Counted from the first letter of the stretch, positions 35,108 through 43,643 are shown. The stretch is DNA of 64,000 nucleotides from Bacillus_BA fengqiuensis (GCA_030813035.1 JAUSTV010000014.1), one strand, 5' to 3'. Notes: generated by a model not told the origin, from the sequence alone. Numbers and translations: made by a program.

Positions 35108-35515
35108 ATGGTAGGAAGAGCCGATCTCTATGCTGGTGATTCAGCTTCTTTAGATGGGAACACATATAAAACATGGCTTAACAGCAAAGATACAAAGGTA
35201 TTAATTGCAGAAAACAACAATAAAGAGGTTCTTACTTATATGATTTTAGATATTAAAAATCCAGCAGAAGATAATCCGTTATTACGTGAAAGAAAAGTCC
35301 TTTTGATTCGCAGTATTGGTGTAAGTGAAACTTGCAGGGGACAAGGTATAGGCAAGATAATGATTGCGAAAGCGTTTGAATATGGTAAAGAAGTACAGGC
35401 AGAAAGTGTAGAATTAAATGTTCTGGAATTTAATGAAAATGCTGTTCGGTTTTATGAAAAGCTTGGCTTTAAAACTAAAAGCCGACAATTAGAATGGTTA
35501 ATATCTAATAATTAA
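35108..35515 (+). CDS. GNAT acetyltransferase, probably N-terminally truncated
   Basis: A 135-residue GNAT domain with the acetyl-CoA motif (IRSIGVSETCRGQGIGKIM, about 72-90) and the C-terminal ELNVLEFNENAVRFYEKLGF. The N-terminus starts at what in relatives is the middle of strand and helix 1 (LHMVGRADLY). The upstream frame stays open for about 20 codons to a stop near 35046 without a start or binding site, so the first 20-30 residues may have been lost. The substrate is unknown. Confidence 0.65.
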   Translation: MVGRADLYAGDSASLDGNTYKTWLNSKDTKVLIAENNNKEVLTYMILDIKNPAEDNPLLRERKVLLIRSIGVSETCRGQGIGKIMIAKAFEYGKEVQAESVELNVLEFNENAVRFYEKLGFKTKSRQLEWLISNN

Positions 35516-35741
35516 GTTCATTTTCCCTAACCTGACGGTCAATAAGTAAGAAGAAGCAGTAGGCAGTTTCTTGGAAAATGTTCAGCTAAATAAACATTCT
35601 TAAAGCACTTGTTGAAATGCAAGTGTTATTCTTTGTATTTTTGTGTGAAAATTGGTACTTTTGCAATATATCAGAAGTGATTATCACGATAAAAGTCATT
35701 TTTATTTTCTCTATCAAAGACTATACAGGAGGAATAAAGTC

Positions 35742-36350
35742 ATGAATCAAGAAAAAGATATGTCCATATCAAACACCTTAAACAGCAGCATGACCCATGC
35801 AATGAATGTGGCCAACGTTCAAAGAAGTCTTCGGTTAAAGATGATACTAGCCATTGTAGTAAGTTTGCTTATCAGCTTATTTATATCATCTCGAATAAAT
35901 GCTTCCATTCATGAATTTGTCGATGAGACTTTTGAAATGTATGTAGATATGTTTGTGACTCTCTTAATTTCAACTATTATCATATCCTTGTTTGTTCGAT
36001 TCCTTATTATCAATCCTTTGACTAAAGTAGTTCAAGCCATAAACAAAGCCTCAGAAGGAGATTTGACCATCACAATTGACTATCGATCCAAGGATGAAAT
36101 CGGTCAACTCTCCAACGCCTTTAACATGATGGTTACCAATTTAAAGAATCTGGTAGAAAAAACGAACGAAGCCGCACTGCAGGTTTCATCTTATTCAGAA
36201 GAACTAAGTATAAGTGCTGAACAAATAGCGTCTTCCATCCAAGAACAAAATGCTTCCATGGAGGAAATCACTTCATCGTCTGTCGTATTAAACAAAATGT
36301 CTCAAGAATTAAAAGAGGATATACATAAATTTAAAATTGATTACATGTAA
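35742..36350 (+). CDS. Truncated chemoreceptor-like HAMP protein
   Basis: A 202-residue membrane protein. AGGAGG precedes the ATG at 35742. Two transmembrane helices (about 35-55 and 70-92) are separated by only a short loop, so there is almost no extracellular sensor. A HAMP domain follows (NPLTKVVQAINKASEGDLT, about 95-145) and then the start of a methyl-accepting coiled coil (SEELSISAEQIASSIQEQNA). The kinase-contact hairpin tip is missing. It may be a non-signalling remnant or a small helper receptor. Confidence 0.7.
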   Translation: MNQEKDMSISNTLNSSMTHAMNVANVQRSLRLKMILAIVVSLLISLFISSRINASIHEFVDETFEMYVDMFVTLLISTIIISLFVRFLIINPLTKVVQAINKASEGDLTITIDYRSKDEIGQLSNAFNMMVTNLKNLVEKTNEAALQVSSYSEELSISAEQIASSIQEQNASMEEITSSSVVLNKMSQELKEDIHKFKIDYM

Positions 36351-36750
36351 AAGAAAGGCCTTCTTTGAGAGGGCTTTTTCGTTTGGTGAAAAATAAAACG
36401 GATAAAAAGTTAGACATTCCTAACACCTATCCATATCCGGTTCCATATTATCCTCAAAGCTAAAGCTATCATCTCATTCAATCAGCCGCTTCCTGTTGTC
36501 TATGTAACAGAAAGCGGCAGTATTTTCTTAGAATGATTTGGATTAAAGGATATTCTGTTCCATTGGACATCAGTTTCCCTTTTTTCTGCAGCAACATTGT
36601 AAAACAGGTACTAAATAAAAGCCGATCATACATATCGAGAGTGTTGAGAAATAACAGGCAGCCACATCTATCTAAAATTTTGAAAATTTCTGTTTAATTC
36701 GACAATATTATATGTTAAATTAAGAAAATAACCCGAAAGGATGAAGGAAG
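36351..36750. other. Intergenic region with two terminators
   Basis: A hairpin with T run at 36357-36385 ends the HAMP gene. A second stem, GCCGCTTCCTGTT / AACAGAAAGCGGC (36485-36518), stands alone. Between them a short frame encodes a Pro/Tyr-rich tail (PNTYPYPVPYYPQS), which is too short and unsupported to call. Nothing else is seen. Confidence 0.45.
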
Positions 36751-37065
36751 ATGTCACAAATTGAAAATGTTACGATTATCAAGAAAGCGAATGTTTATTT
36801 TGATGGAAAAGTAACGAGCAGAACGGTTTTATTTCCAGATGGTACTAAGAAGACATTAGGAATCATGCTTCCAGGCGAATATGAGTTTTCTACTTCATTG
36901 AAAGAAGAAATGGAGATCGCAGCGGGAAGTTTGGAATATAAATTAGAAGGGCAAGATTGGCAAACAATTGATGGAAGTGGTGTCTTCTATGTTCCGGCAA
37001 ATGAAAAATTCCAATTAAAGGTACATACAGTTGCTGATTATTGTTGTTCGTATCTTGCTGAGTAG
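36751..37065 (+). CDS. ppnP: Pyrimidine/purine nucleoside phosphorylase PpnP
   Basis: A 104-residue single-domain cupin of the PpnP (formerly DUF1255/YaiE) family that phosphorolyses nucleosides. It carries VYFDGKVTSRTVLFPDGTKK, then GIMLPGEYEFST and FYVPANEKFQLKV. It is full-length for the family. AAGGATGAAGGAAG lies ahead of the ATG. It is monocistronic with a terminator directly after. Confidence 0.92.
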   Translation: MSQIENVTIIKKANVYFDGKVTSRTVLFPDGTKKTLGIMLPGEYEFSTSLKEEMEIAAGSLEYKLEGQDWQTIDGSGVFYVPANEKFQLKVHTVADYCCSYLAE

Positions 37066-37068
37066 TAC

Positions 37069-37098
37069 AAGAGAGCAGTCATATGGCTGCTCTTTTTT
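37069..37098 (+). terminator. Terminator of ppnP
   Basis: The stem AAGAGAGCAG / CTGCTCTTTT is followed by TTG and T-rich sequence. Confidence 0.8.
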
Positions 37099-37203
37099 GC
37101 TGGGAGAAAAGAGGAATTCCATTTTTGGATAAAATTTATTGAAGAAAAAATGGTTGAATGGTAATCTATAAAAATAATATTGATCATTGAAGGAGCTTAA
37201 GTG

Positions 37204-37719
37204 ATGCCTAAGATTTCTCTTGCAGAGGCTGTGAAATTAAAAAGTGTATTATCTAAACGAATACATGAATTAGAAGACGAAATGGACCGGGTAGCATTTG
37301 TGGAAATTGAAAAGGGAAGTAAAGTGCCTAAACAAGTCCGAACACTTGCGGATGTTGAACAGGATATAGAAGAGATTCGCAAAGATTTTCGGTTGCTTGA
37401 TAGGCTCATGTATCAAGCGAATATTGATAACGAAGTGGTATTTAATGATGAATCCCTGACCATCGTTGAAGCGATAGAGTTGGCGACTCAACTGCGTGCA
37501 AAGGCTCGAAAATATAAGGAATACGGTGCAGCAGCCAAAGAAGACTATCCGTATTCCTATGGTGAAACGGTATCGATCATTAAAGTGGCCATGTTTGAGC
37601 CGGAAGCATACCGTTTAAAAGGATTGGAAATCGAAAGACAAGCCAACAGATTGTCCAATTTAATTAATGCAAAAAACTACTCAATAGAATTAGATTTTGA
37701 TAGTGAAAAGTACTTCTAA
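37204..37719 (+). CDS. DIP1984 family protein
   Basis: A 171-residue helical protein matching DIP1984/septicolysin-like proteins: ISLAEAVKLKSVLSKRIHEL at the N-terminus, then DVEQDIEEIRKDFRLLDRLM and ALERQANRLSNLI-like helices to the end. The function is unknown. AAGGAG sits 8 bases before the ATG at 37204 (a GTG lies one codon earlier). The last codons and the terminator that once followed are duplicated at 46949-47026, which reveals an insertion of about 260 bases just after this gene. Confidence 0.85.
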   Translation: MPKISLAEAVKLKSVLSKRIHELEDEMDRVAFVEIEKGSKVPKQVRTLADVEQDIEEIRKDFRLLDRLMYQANIDNEVVFNDESLTIVEAIELATQLRAKARKYKEYGAAAKEDYPYSYGETVSIIKVAMFEPEAYRLKGLEIERQANRLSNLINAKNYSIELDFDSEKYF

Positions 37720-37720
37720 A

Positions 37721-37983
37721 CCTTGAAGAGGTGAGACTCCGCTTCAAGGCATAGAAGGAGCAACTTTTGCGTACTCTGGTACTCTTGTAAGGGCGAACGG
37801 TAAAACCCATCATCCAATAACCCATTACATTCTTACCTGTTACCGATAACCAACTATAGCAATGGAAGGTCGCTGACCAATTCCTCTGATTCTTTCATCT
37901 CCTTCTATGAATCCCCCATCCTATGGATGGGGGATTATTAATTTATCTCTCATTAATTTGTTCTTATAAATGCATGTTCTAAA
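37721..37983. mobile_element. Small hairpin-ended insert (MITE/PATE-like)
   Basis: A non-coding segment of about 263 bases separates the DIP1984 gene from its terminator. It begins with the hairpin CCTTGAAG / CTTCAAGG (37721-37749) and carries ATCCCCCATC / GGATGGGGGAT (37911-37936) near its right end. TTCTAAA occurs at both borders (37714-37720 and 37977-37983). The subterminal hairpins without terminal inverted repeats resemble IS200/IS605-derived miniature elements. The TTCTAAA repeat does not fit that family, so the class is unsure. Confidence 0.5.
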
Positions 37984-37997
37984 AAATAAATCTTACA

Positions 37998-38040
37998 AAT
38001 AAAAAAGAAGTTCGATTTATATTTTGGAACTTCTTTTTGC
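37998..38040 (+). terminator. Terminator originally of the DIP1984 gene
   Basis: The stem AAGAAGTTC / GGAACTTCTT is followed by TTTGC. It is almost identical to the hairpin at 46987-47026. Confidence 0.8.
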
Positions 38041-38277
38041 TATTAGATAGAGAAGGGGGTGTTTTAACATAGTCCGGGAGAATTCCCCTTCCTCAAGGAG
38101 CGTGAAGGGCACAGCCCAGTGAGTAGGGAGGGGATGAATGCCGGTTCGGGGTAGCCGAAAAGCTTTTGGTTGGCAGAACTTCTCGATTTTTGCCGAAAGA
38201 AAAAAGGAAAATACTTCCATTATCTTATTGAATCGAATATATGTTCGTTATATGATGATGGCAAGGGAGGTGACTTC

Positions 38278-39468
38278 ATGTATCGAACGTTGAAAACGGC
38301 CTTTTCGGCCAACCGACAGGCGCTTCAGCATTTGTTTGACATACGCCGGATGTGCGGAACGATTTGGAATGACTGCGTGCAGCTTGCCCGCTATTATTAT
38401 CGGATTCACGGTTCGTGGATCCACCAAAGCGATCTTCAGTCCGAACTCAAAGGGCTGTACCCTCTTCACAGCCAGACGATACAAGCCGTGTGCCACAAGT
38501 TTCTGCATGCCCGGGACGGGGTTCGCAAAGCGCGGAAAACGAATCCGTCTATCCGGTATCCATACAAGGAGAAGTTCGTTTTTCATCCGAAATGGGTCGA
38601 CAAATCCTTCTTGATCGAAGGGTGCAAGCTGACCCTCAGCCTGGGCAGATGGAATAAGAAACAACAGGCATCGCTTGTATTGATGCTTGCCTCTGTCCCA
38701 AACGGCGTGGTCAAAGAAGTGGAACTCGTCTATGATGGCCAGTGGCATGCCTGTTTGTCGTATGAAGACGGGATACAGCCCGTACCGGTGCAAGACGGCC
38801 ATACGGCAGCGATTGATCCAGGTGAGATTCATACGATTGCCGCTGTCTGTACAAACGGACAAGCTCTCGTGATTTCGGGAAGGAAGATGCGAAGCATTCA
38901 CCGGTTGCGCAACAAAAAAGTGAGAGAACTGCAAATCCTCATGAGCCGGTGCCAAAAAGGTTCCAGGAAATGGCGTCAATACAATCGGGCGAAGACATAC
39001 ATCCTTTCTAAAAGCGAACGGCAGCTCGGGGATATCTTACACAAGACGACACGTGCCTTTGTGGACTGGTGCGTGGAACAGGGAGTCGGCCATGTCGCCC
39101 TTGGAGATGTGGAAGGCGTGCAGCGACACACCAGCAAGCGAAACAAACGTCGGAAACAAGTATGGTCCAAAAAAATCAACCAGAAACTCAGCAATTGGAG
39201 CTTTGGGAAGGTCACCGCTCAGTTAACGTATAAACTAGAAGCAGTAGGGATCTCGCTATCAAAAGAAAATGAAGCCTATACCACGCAAGCATGCCCTGCT
39301 TGCGGGAAACGGAATAAAGTCCGTTCACGAAACTATCGCTGTGTCTGCGGGTATGAACAGCATCGGGATGTCCATGGTGCAGGGAATATCTTATCCCAGT
39401 ATCTGCACGGGAAGTTCCTAAAAGTGATGATGGCCAGCATCACGTATCTACGGCCTGTACAGGCGTAG
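38278..39468 (+). CDS. tnpB: TnpB RNA-guided endonuclease, variant RuvC
   Basis: A 396-residue TnpB. The RuvC-I motif is AIDPGEIHT (Asp180), the zinc ribbon CPAC and CVC (339-342, 355-357), and RuvC-III HRDVHGAGNIL (Asp364). At RuvC-II the usual Glu-Asp is replaced by LGDVEGV (Gly276-Asp277, with Glu279 three residues on). Glu183 next to the first Asp may compensate. Relocation of this glutamate is known in some TnpB lineages. GGGAGGTG precedes the ATG at 38278. Its guide RNA should come from the region just downstream. Confidence 0.88.
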   Translation: MYRTLKTAFSANRQALQHLFDIRRMCGTIWNDCVQLARYYYRIHGSWIHQSDLQSELKGLYPLHSQTIQAVCHKFLHARDGVRKARKTNPSIRYPYKEKFVFHPKWVDKSFLIEGCKLTLSLGRWNKKQQASLVLMLASVPNGVVKEVELVYDGQWHACLSYEDGIQPVPVQDGHTAAIDPGEIHTIAAVCTNGQALVISGRKMRSIHRLRNKKVRELQILMSRCQKGSRKWRQYNRAKTYILSKSERQLGDILHKTTRAFVDWCVEQGVGHVALGDVEGVQRHTSKRNKRRKQVWSKKINQKLSNWSFGKVTAQLTYKLEAVGISLSKENEAYTTQACPACGKRNKVRSRNYRCVCGYEQHRDVHGAGNILSQYLHGKFLKVMMASITYLRPVQA

Positions 39469-39715
39469 TAGACGGGTAGAACCGCCCCGGGAGGAGAGGC
39501 CTTCGAAATCGACTCTCCTCCTGTTGCTTACGATGGCAGCAAGCAGTCGGGAGACCCCTTGCGTCAAGACCACTGCTTCCGTATGGGAGCGTCAGTCCCC
39601 GAGAAAGACGAGGGTGTCGTGTACACCCATGGACATCGTTCAGCTTCTGATTCCGAGGGGATCGACAAGAAACCCCCACCTCAAACGCGAAGCGATAGGT
39701 GGGGGAGGTTCATAA
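39469..39715 (+). ncRNA. Candidate omega RNA (TnpB guide RNA scaffold)
   Basis: GC-rich, hairpin-dense and non-coding sequence between the tnpB stop and the right end, closing with the CCCCCACCT / AGGTGGGGG stem. Its place and structure fit an omega RNA whose guide would begin immediately past the element border near 39715. No fold was computed. Confidence 0.5.
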
Positions 39716-39834
39716 CAGTCAGGAAACCTTTATTCATCAGCTTAGGAGCTTAAATTTTTTGGTCACATTTCACCTTAGTATAATTTAGCAAATAAAAAGA
39801 AAAATAAGTAATAATTCACTAAAGGGGACTCTAA

Positions 39835-40296
39835 ATGATAATTAGTATCTATTTCATACTGTCTTGGCTCATAATAGCTAGTTTAATTTTATCCCGGAGT
39901 GAACTCCCTTTAAAGGTAGCGTCATTTTTATACTTGGTAGCATGCTTGGTTCATACTCACATGTATATTTTAATACCTGAGAATCTCAAAGGATTTACAG
40001 TAAGCGAAAGTTCCTCTTACTATCTTTCATTCATATTATGGAGAACTCTCATTGTGCCTGCATTCATTGTATTAATTTTCAAATTTATGTATAAACCTTT
40101 TGTGAGGGGAGGAAGATTATTACTCTTTGCTGGTTTGTTTGCATTATCAATGGCATTAGTTGAAGGAGCAGGGGAAATATTAAAACTTTATACGTTTAAG
40201 TGGTGGAATTTTTATTGGTCGCTTCTTTATTATTGGTCAATGTTTCTGTTTTCTTATTTATTATCCATTTGGTTTGAAAGAATGGAGGAACCTTAG
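39835..40296 (+). CDS. Polytopic membrane protein, first of a pair
   Basis: A 153-residue protein with five predicted transmembrane helices (IISIYFILSWLIIASLIL at the start; SMFLFSYLLSIWF near the end). A Glu in a helix (ALVEGAGEILKLYTFKWW) is noteworthy. It lies three bases before a second membrane gene of similar size and layout, so the two probably form a complex or are ancient duplicates. Pairs like this occur in Bacillus, but I cannot name the family with confidence. Confidence 0.65.
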   Translation: MIISIYFILSWLIIASLILSRSELPLKVASFLYLVACLVHTHMYILIPENLKGFTVSESSSYYLSFILWRTLIVPAFIVLIFKFMYKPFVRGGRLLLFAGLFALSMALVEGAGEILKLYTFKWWNFYWSLLYYWSMFLFSYLLSIWFERMEEP

Positions 40297-40299
40297 TCT

Positions 40300-40785
40300 A
40301 TGATTGTTGAAAAAGCCTTTGATATAAATGACTGGGTAGTCCTCGTAAGTATTATGGTCATTTGGGCAATCTTCTGTCGTCTTCCTAAAACCTTTCCTAG
40401 GCAAACTACCGTATTAATAATGTTGTATGGTCTCACATTTGCAAGTGTGCTTGATAATTCCTTTGGAGCCAAAGCTTTTGATTTCTACGACATTATGGAT
40501 GGTCCTGTTTATACTGTTATGGATGCTTTCGTTTACTTTCTTTACCCGCCTTTCGCCTATTTTTTTATCTATATTTATCATTTATTAAAAATTAAATCAC
40601 GAGGCATTGTCCTATACATCTTTCTCTGGTCATTACTCTCCATATTGGTGGAATCGATTTATGAAAATACTCATGTTTTTACATATAAGAATGGGTACAG
40701 CCTATTTTATTCTTTTTGTATATATCTTACAGTGCAAAGTGGGTTGTTGATATTTTTTAGGGCTATTAATGAAAAGGAAAAGTAA
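40300..40785 (+). CDS. Polytopic membrane protein, second of a pair
   Basis: A 161-residue protein with about five hydrophobic helices, starting DINDWVVLVSIMVIWAIFCR and with the motif LPKTFPRQ in the first loop. A Glu within a helix (SILVESIYENTHVFTY) parallels the first gene's ALVEGAGEILKLYTF. An ATG start lies three bases after the upstream stop. It resembles CBO0543-type membrane proteins in general form; this is not certain. Confidence 0.65.
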   Translation: MIVEKAFDINDWVVLVSIMVIWAIFCRLPKTFPRQTTVLIMLYGLTFASVLDNSFGAKAFDFYDIMDGPVYTVMDAFVYFLYPPFAYFFIYIYHLLKIKSRGIVLYIFLWSLLSILVESIYENTHVFTYKNGYSLFYSFCIYLTVQSGLLIFFRAINEKEK

Positions 40786-40843
40786 TACTACTTAAATCTT
40801 AATAGGTATACAAAAACGCCCTAAAATATATTTTAAATTGGGC

Positions 40844-40933
40844 CTATCCCAATCCTAAGAATCCGATAAGTTCACCTAACATCCATCTATTACCCCTACC
40901 GAAATTGAATAATGAAGTAATCGGTATATACAT
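40844..40933 (-). pseudogene. Fragment related to the 34169-34408 membrane protein
   Basis: The frame reads PITSLFNFGRGNRWMLGE, close to LTSLFNFDRMNGWMFGK of the protein encoded at 34169-34408, and then stops after a short hydrophobic piece. There is no ribosome binding site. It is probably a remnant of a paralogue. Confidence 0.4.
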
Positions 40934-41328
40934 TTATGACCGGAGTTCGCAGCTCGCCTTTTTCCTTTAGTTAATTCAGCATATAGGAAGGCAGGGCATG
41001 GGTACAGATAATCAGGTTAGGCTGTTTTTCCTTTATTAATCTTTTCATAAAAGTTATGAATAAAAGCTCATATAGGCGATAGCGCTTGTTTTTTTCGACG
41101 TTTTTGTAAACGGAGCTTTGATAAATCCAGTTGTATAGACCGGGAAACGCTTGAATCCATTTAAGATAGATGTTTGAAACAAGCGCTTCCCTTCATTTCC
41201 TTTTGGAACCTATTTTCCCTTTTTTCATCGAGAAGTTTGGGGAAGATTCCCATGGATTTCGTTCCATGGATTGCATGAAGAATAAAAGGATTTTTCATGT
41301 ATAATTTTTATAGAAGGAGGGGAAGCGG
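40934..41328. other. Intergenic region with an inverted repeat
   Basis: No gene is seen. An imperfect inverted repeat GGGAAACGCTTG (41142-41153) / CAAGCGCTTCCC (41180-41191) lies in the middle, and a similar AGCGCTTG occurs near 41083. It may be an operator or a transcript hairpin. Confidence 0.4.
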
Positions 41329-42180
41329 TTGAATATTTTACTTTTTTCTGTTATCTTCATTGTTCTTTTCTTTATCGTAAAAAAAGCCCATAAAAATACG
41401 AAAGATATCGTAATCAATAAAGTTCAAATTAGCGAAAACAAACTCCCGGAACATGATCCGGTTCTTAATATTTTGCACCTTTCCGATATGCATTTGGAAA
41501 ACATCTCGGTTTCCCCGGACCAGCTGTACGAAAAGTTAAAAGGTGAATCAATCGACTTAATTGCACTGACTGGGGATTTCCTCGATCGAAAACGTACAAT
41601 ACCTAAGCTTATTCCTTATTTAAAAGTACTAACAGAATTGAATGCCAAGCATGGTATGTATGCTGTTTTTGGCAACCATGACTATGTGCTGCGCGGAAAG
41701 AACTTCCAAAAATTGAAAGATATACTTGAAGCATACGGATGTACGGTTATGCAAAATGAAAATCATGTCATTTATGTTCAAGGCAGACCTGTAAATATTA
41801 TTGGTATTGATGATTTTAGTACGAAACATAGCGATTTAAAGGCTTCCTATAAGGGAATTAAGCAGGGAACAAATTTAGTTTTAACCCATGATCCCAATAT
41901 TGTCCTTCATATGAAAAACTATCATTTTGACTATTTGCTGTCAGGTCATTTCCATGGCGGCCAAATTTGCTATCCAAAAGCCTATCACCTTGTAAAAATG
42001 GGCAAACTGGCAAGAATGAACATTATAAAGGGTCTTCATATGCAGGATGGAAAACCTTTTTATATTAGTGAAGGGCTTGGGCAAACGGGATTTAATATTC
42101 GGATTGGAAGCCGACCGGAAATCACATTGCACCAATTATCCATTGCATCAGTTGAATATAAATCATTACCTGCAATGTAG
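41329..42180 (+). CDS. ykoQ: YkoQ-like metallophosphoesterase
   Basis: A 283-residue calcineurin-like phosphoesterase anchored by an N-terminal helix (LLFSVIFIVLFFIVKKA). The metal-binding blocks are LSDMHLE (53-57), TGDFLDR, FGNHDY, LTHDP and SGHFHGGQ. The TTG start lies 6 bases after AGGAGGGG. In B. subtilis ykoP and ykoQ are neighbours; here a ykoP-like gene faces this one, which supports the name. Its substrate is unknown; relatives act on phospholipid-type diesters or pyrophosphates. Confidence 0.83.
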   Translation: MNILLFSVIFIVLFFIVKKAHKNTKDIVINKVQISENKLPEHDPVLNILHLSDMHLENISVSPDQLYEKLKGESIDLIALTGDFLDRKRTIPKLIPYLKVLTELNAKHGMYAVFGNHDYVLRGKNFQKLKDILEAYGCTVMQNENHVIYVQGRPVNIIGIDDFSTKHSDLKASYKGIKQGTNLVLTHDPNIVLHMKNYHFDYLLSGHFHGGQICYPKAYHLVKMGKLARMNIIKGLHMQDGKPFYISEGLGQTGFNIRIGSRPEITLHQLSIASVEYKSLPAM

Positions 42181-42183
42181 GAT

Positions 42184-42226
42184 AGGAAAGCTGTTAACGT
42201 AATCGTTTAACAGCTTTTATTTTACC
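42184..42226 (+). terminator. Terminator of ykoQ-like gene
   Basis: The stem AAAGCTGTTAA / TTTAACAGCTTT is followed by TATTTTA. Confidence 0.8.
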
Positions 42227-42308
42227 CATGAAATACTCTAAATGTATTACTTAAAATAGGTAAGCGAGAAGCTGGGACACATTGAAGAAGAGTTGTCCAT
42301 TACGTTTA

Positions 42309-42869
42309 TCATCCTTTATACATACTTGTTAATCTTGTTTTTGACATAAATAAATAATTTGGTCCAGATTGCTTTGAGATATATTTGAAAGACGGACTTG
42401 CGGCAGATAAGATATTAATTGGCAAGAAACTTGCCCATTTAAACCATTTGTAAAAAGGATTAGAAATGGGAACAACCTCAAAGCCCAGTCGATTCGCTCC
42501 TTTGTTCAACATGGTAATGCCAATTATCCCTTTGATTTCCTCGGCTTTATGATGATTTTGAATATAAGACACAAGGCTCGGTAAAGATTTTCTGATCGAT
42601 TGACAAATGAATCGACCTCTTTTTATATCATTTTTAAGGTGTTGTATTTCAGTTAATAAGCGGACGTTGTGCAGATGGATTTTCACTAAAATATCGTTTT
42701 TATTGACCTGTGTACCATCGGAAAGGATAACATCTCTTCCCATGTAACGTGTTAATCTCACACGTAAAATGTTTTCTGCAGGGGTTTCGGTATCAATATA
42801 GGTTAATCGGGTAAAGTTGTAATAGATCGGATCAAATAAGTTCCACGCACCCAATAAATAACTCCTCAT
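42309..42869 (-). CDS. ykoP: YkoP family protein
   Basis: A 186-residue protein beginning MRSYLLGAWNLFDPIYY, the YkoP signature, with GRDVILSDGTQVNKNDILVK (a polysaccharide deacetylase-associated YkoP-like region) and HNVRLL following. The start at 42869 follows AAAGG; the open frame continues upstream into poorly supported sequence. It is convergent with ykoQ. The function is unknown. There is no clear membrane span, although FPINILSAASP is hydrophobic. Confidence 0.8.
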   Translation of the reverse strand: MRSYLLGAWNLFDPIYYNFTRLTYIDTETPAENILRVRLTRYMGRDVILSDGTQVNKNDILVKIHLHNVRLLTEIQHLKNDIKRGRFICQSIRKSLPSLVSYIQNHHKAEEIKGIIGITMLNKGANRLGFEVVPISNPFYKWFKWASFLPINILSAASPSFKYISKQSGPNYLFMSKTRLTSMYKG

Positions 42870-43027
42870 TATCCTTTCACTATCCTCATTTCTTTTAAGA
42901 GTTTTCAGCAAGCTTATTTTATATTTTTTCAGGAAAATATTTTGGGAATCACAGGTTGATTTTCTAAAGAAAAACAAAGAATATCTCTTTAACTTATTGC
43001 ATAGAGCAGCAAAAAAGGAAATATAAA

Positions 43028-43261
43028 GTGAAACTTCCATCAGTGGGGGACTTACTGCCCATTAGAGTGGGATTAAAACGCCAACTTTTTTCGGTAAAAA
43101 TTCTTTTTTTCAACTCACCAACACATGTAGGAGGGGCAAGTCACGGTGGGCTTCATAAACAGGATTCTCTCGTACCAATGATTGTGACTGGTACTAATTC
43201 TTCTCCGAAGCATTTACGAATGATCGATTTAAATGACTGGATCTTAACTCTTATCAATTAA
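43028..43261 (+). pseudogene. C-terminal fragment of a type I phosphodiesterase/alkaline phosphatase
   Basis: The frame ends with ILFFNSPTHVGGASHGGLHK, then QDSLVPMIVTGT and LNDWILTLIN. The GGASHGGLHKQDSLVP block carries the last metal-binding His of alkaline-phosphatase superfamily enzymes. All upstream domains are missing and the first 25 codons look unrelated, so only a tail survives. Confidence 0.55.
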
Positions 43262-43321
43262 AAAAGGTTTAAGGTGTCCCAAAATACATAAAATCAATTA
43301 AAAAAGATTGAATTAAGATTT

Positions 43322-43453
43322 TTATTGCGGACGTTTTGTCATGCGCTTTGAGTTTTCATTGCGGTCCGCCTCGATTATTTTTTCACGAACTTCCGGCGGA
43401 ATCGAGGCCGATGCTTCGTTCAAATTTTTTTGAAATGATTTATTTTTTGCCAT
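43322..43453 (-). CDS. Small hypothetical protein (43 aa)
   Basis: AGGAGG precedes the ATG. The product is highly charged and hydrophilic: MAKNKSFQKNLNEASASIPP, then EVREKIIEADRNENSKRM. Short, Lys/Asn/Glu-rich proteins of this kind are common in Bacillus spores and stress responses, but I cannot assign a family. Confidence 0.6.
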   Translation of the reverse strand: MAKNKSFQKNLNEASASIPPEVREKIIEADRNENSKRMTKRPQ

Positions 43454-43564
43454 GGTGATTTCCTCCTTCCTTTTGCCAATAGTTTTTCAAGAAAACGAAC
43501 AATCATTCCTTCTCATACAAAAAAGATATAAAGTACAGCTTTAAAACAAAGTTACAGAATAAAA

Positions 43565-43602
43565 CAAGACCATCTCTTGAAGGTCTTGTTCTTCGTTTTT
43601 TC
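43565..43602 (-). terminator. Terminator of the DUF326 gene
   Basis: The stem ACAAGACC / GGTCTTGT is flanked by A- and T-rich sequence, so it can serve in both directions. It lies after the minus-strand DUF326 gene. Confidence 0.6.
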
Positions 43603-43643
43603 TTTAATTAATTATTACAGAAGAGACTTAAACAAATGATCAA

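Larger units (their letters stand above)
38045..39715 (+). mobile_element. Stand-alone tnpB element (IS605/IS1341 type)
   Basis: The element holds tnpB only and no tnpA. The left part (38045-38277) contains small hairpins such as CGG-N-CCG. After tnpB, about 240 bases of structured non-coding sequence end with the hairpin CCCCCACCT / AGGTGGGGG (39673-39705) and GGTTCATAAC, as expected for the right end and the guide-RNA (omega RNA) region. Exact borders are estimates. Confidence 0.7.

Noticed and set aside
36395..36463. GTG-started frame of about 22 codons ending PNTYPYPVPYYPQS
   Set aside because: Too short and without a ribosome binding site, though the tail is composition-biased.
37911..39705. 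A CRISPR array suggested by GC-rich hairpins around the tnpB element
   Set aside because: No regularly spaced identical repeats; the two hairpins are different sequences and fit IS605-type ends.
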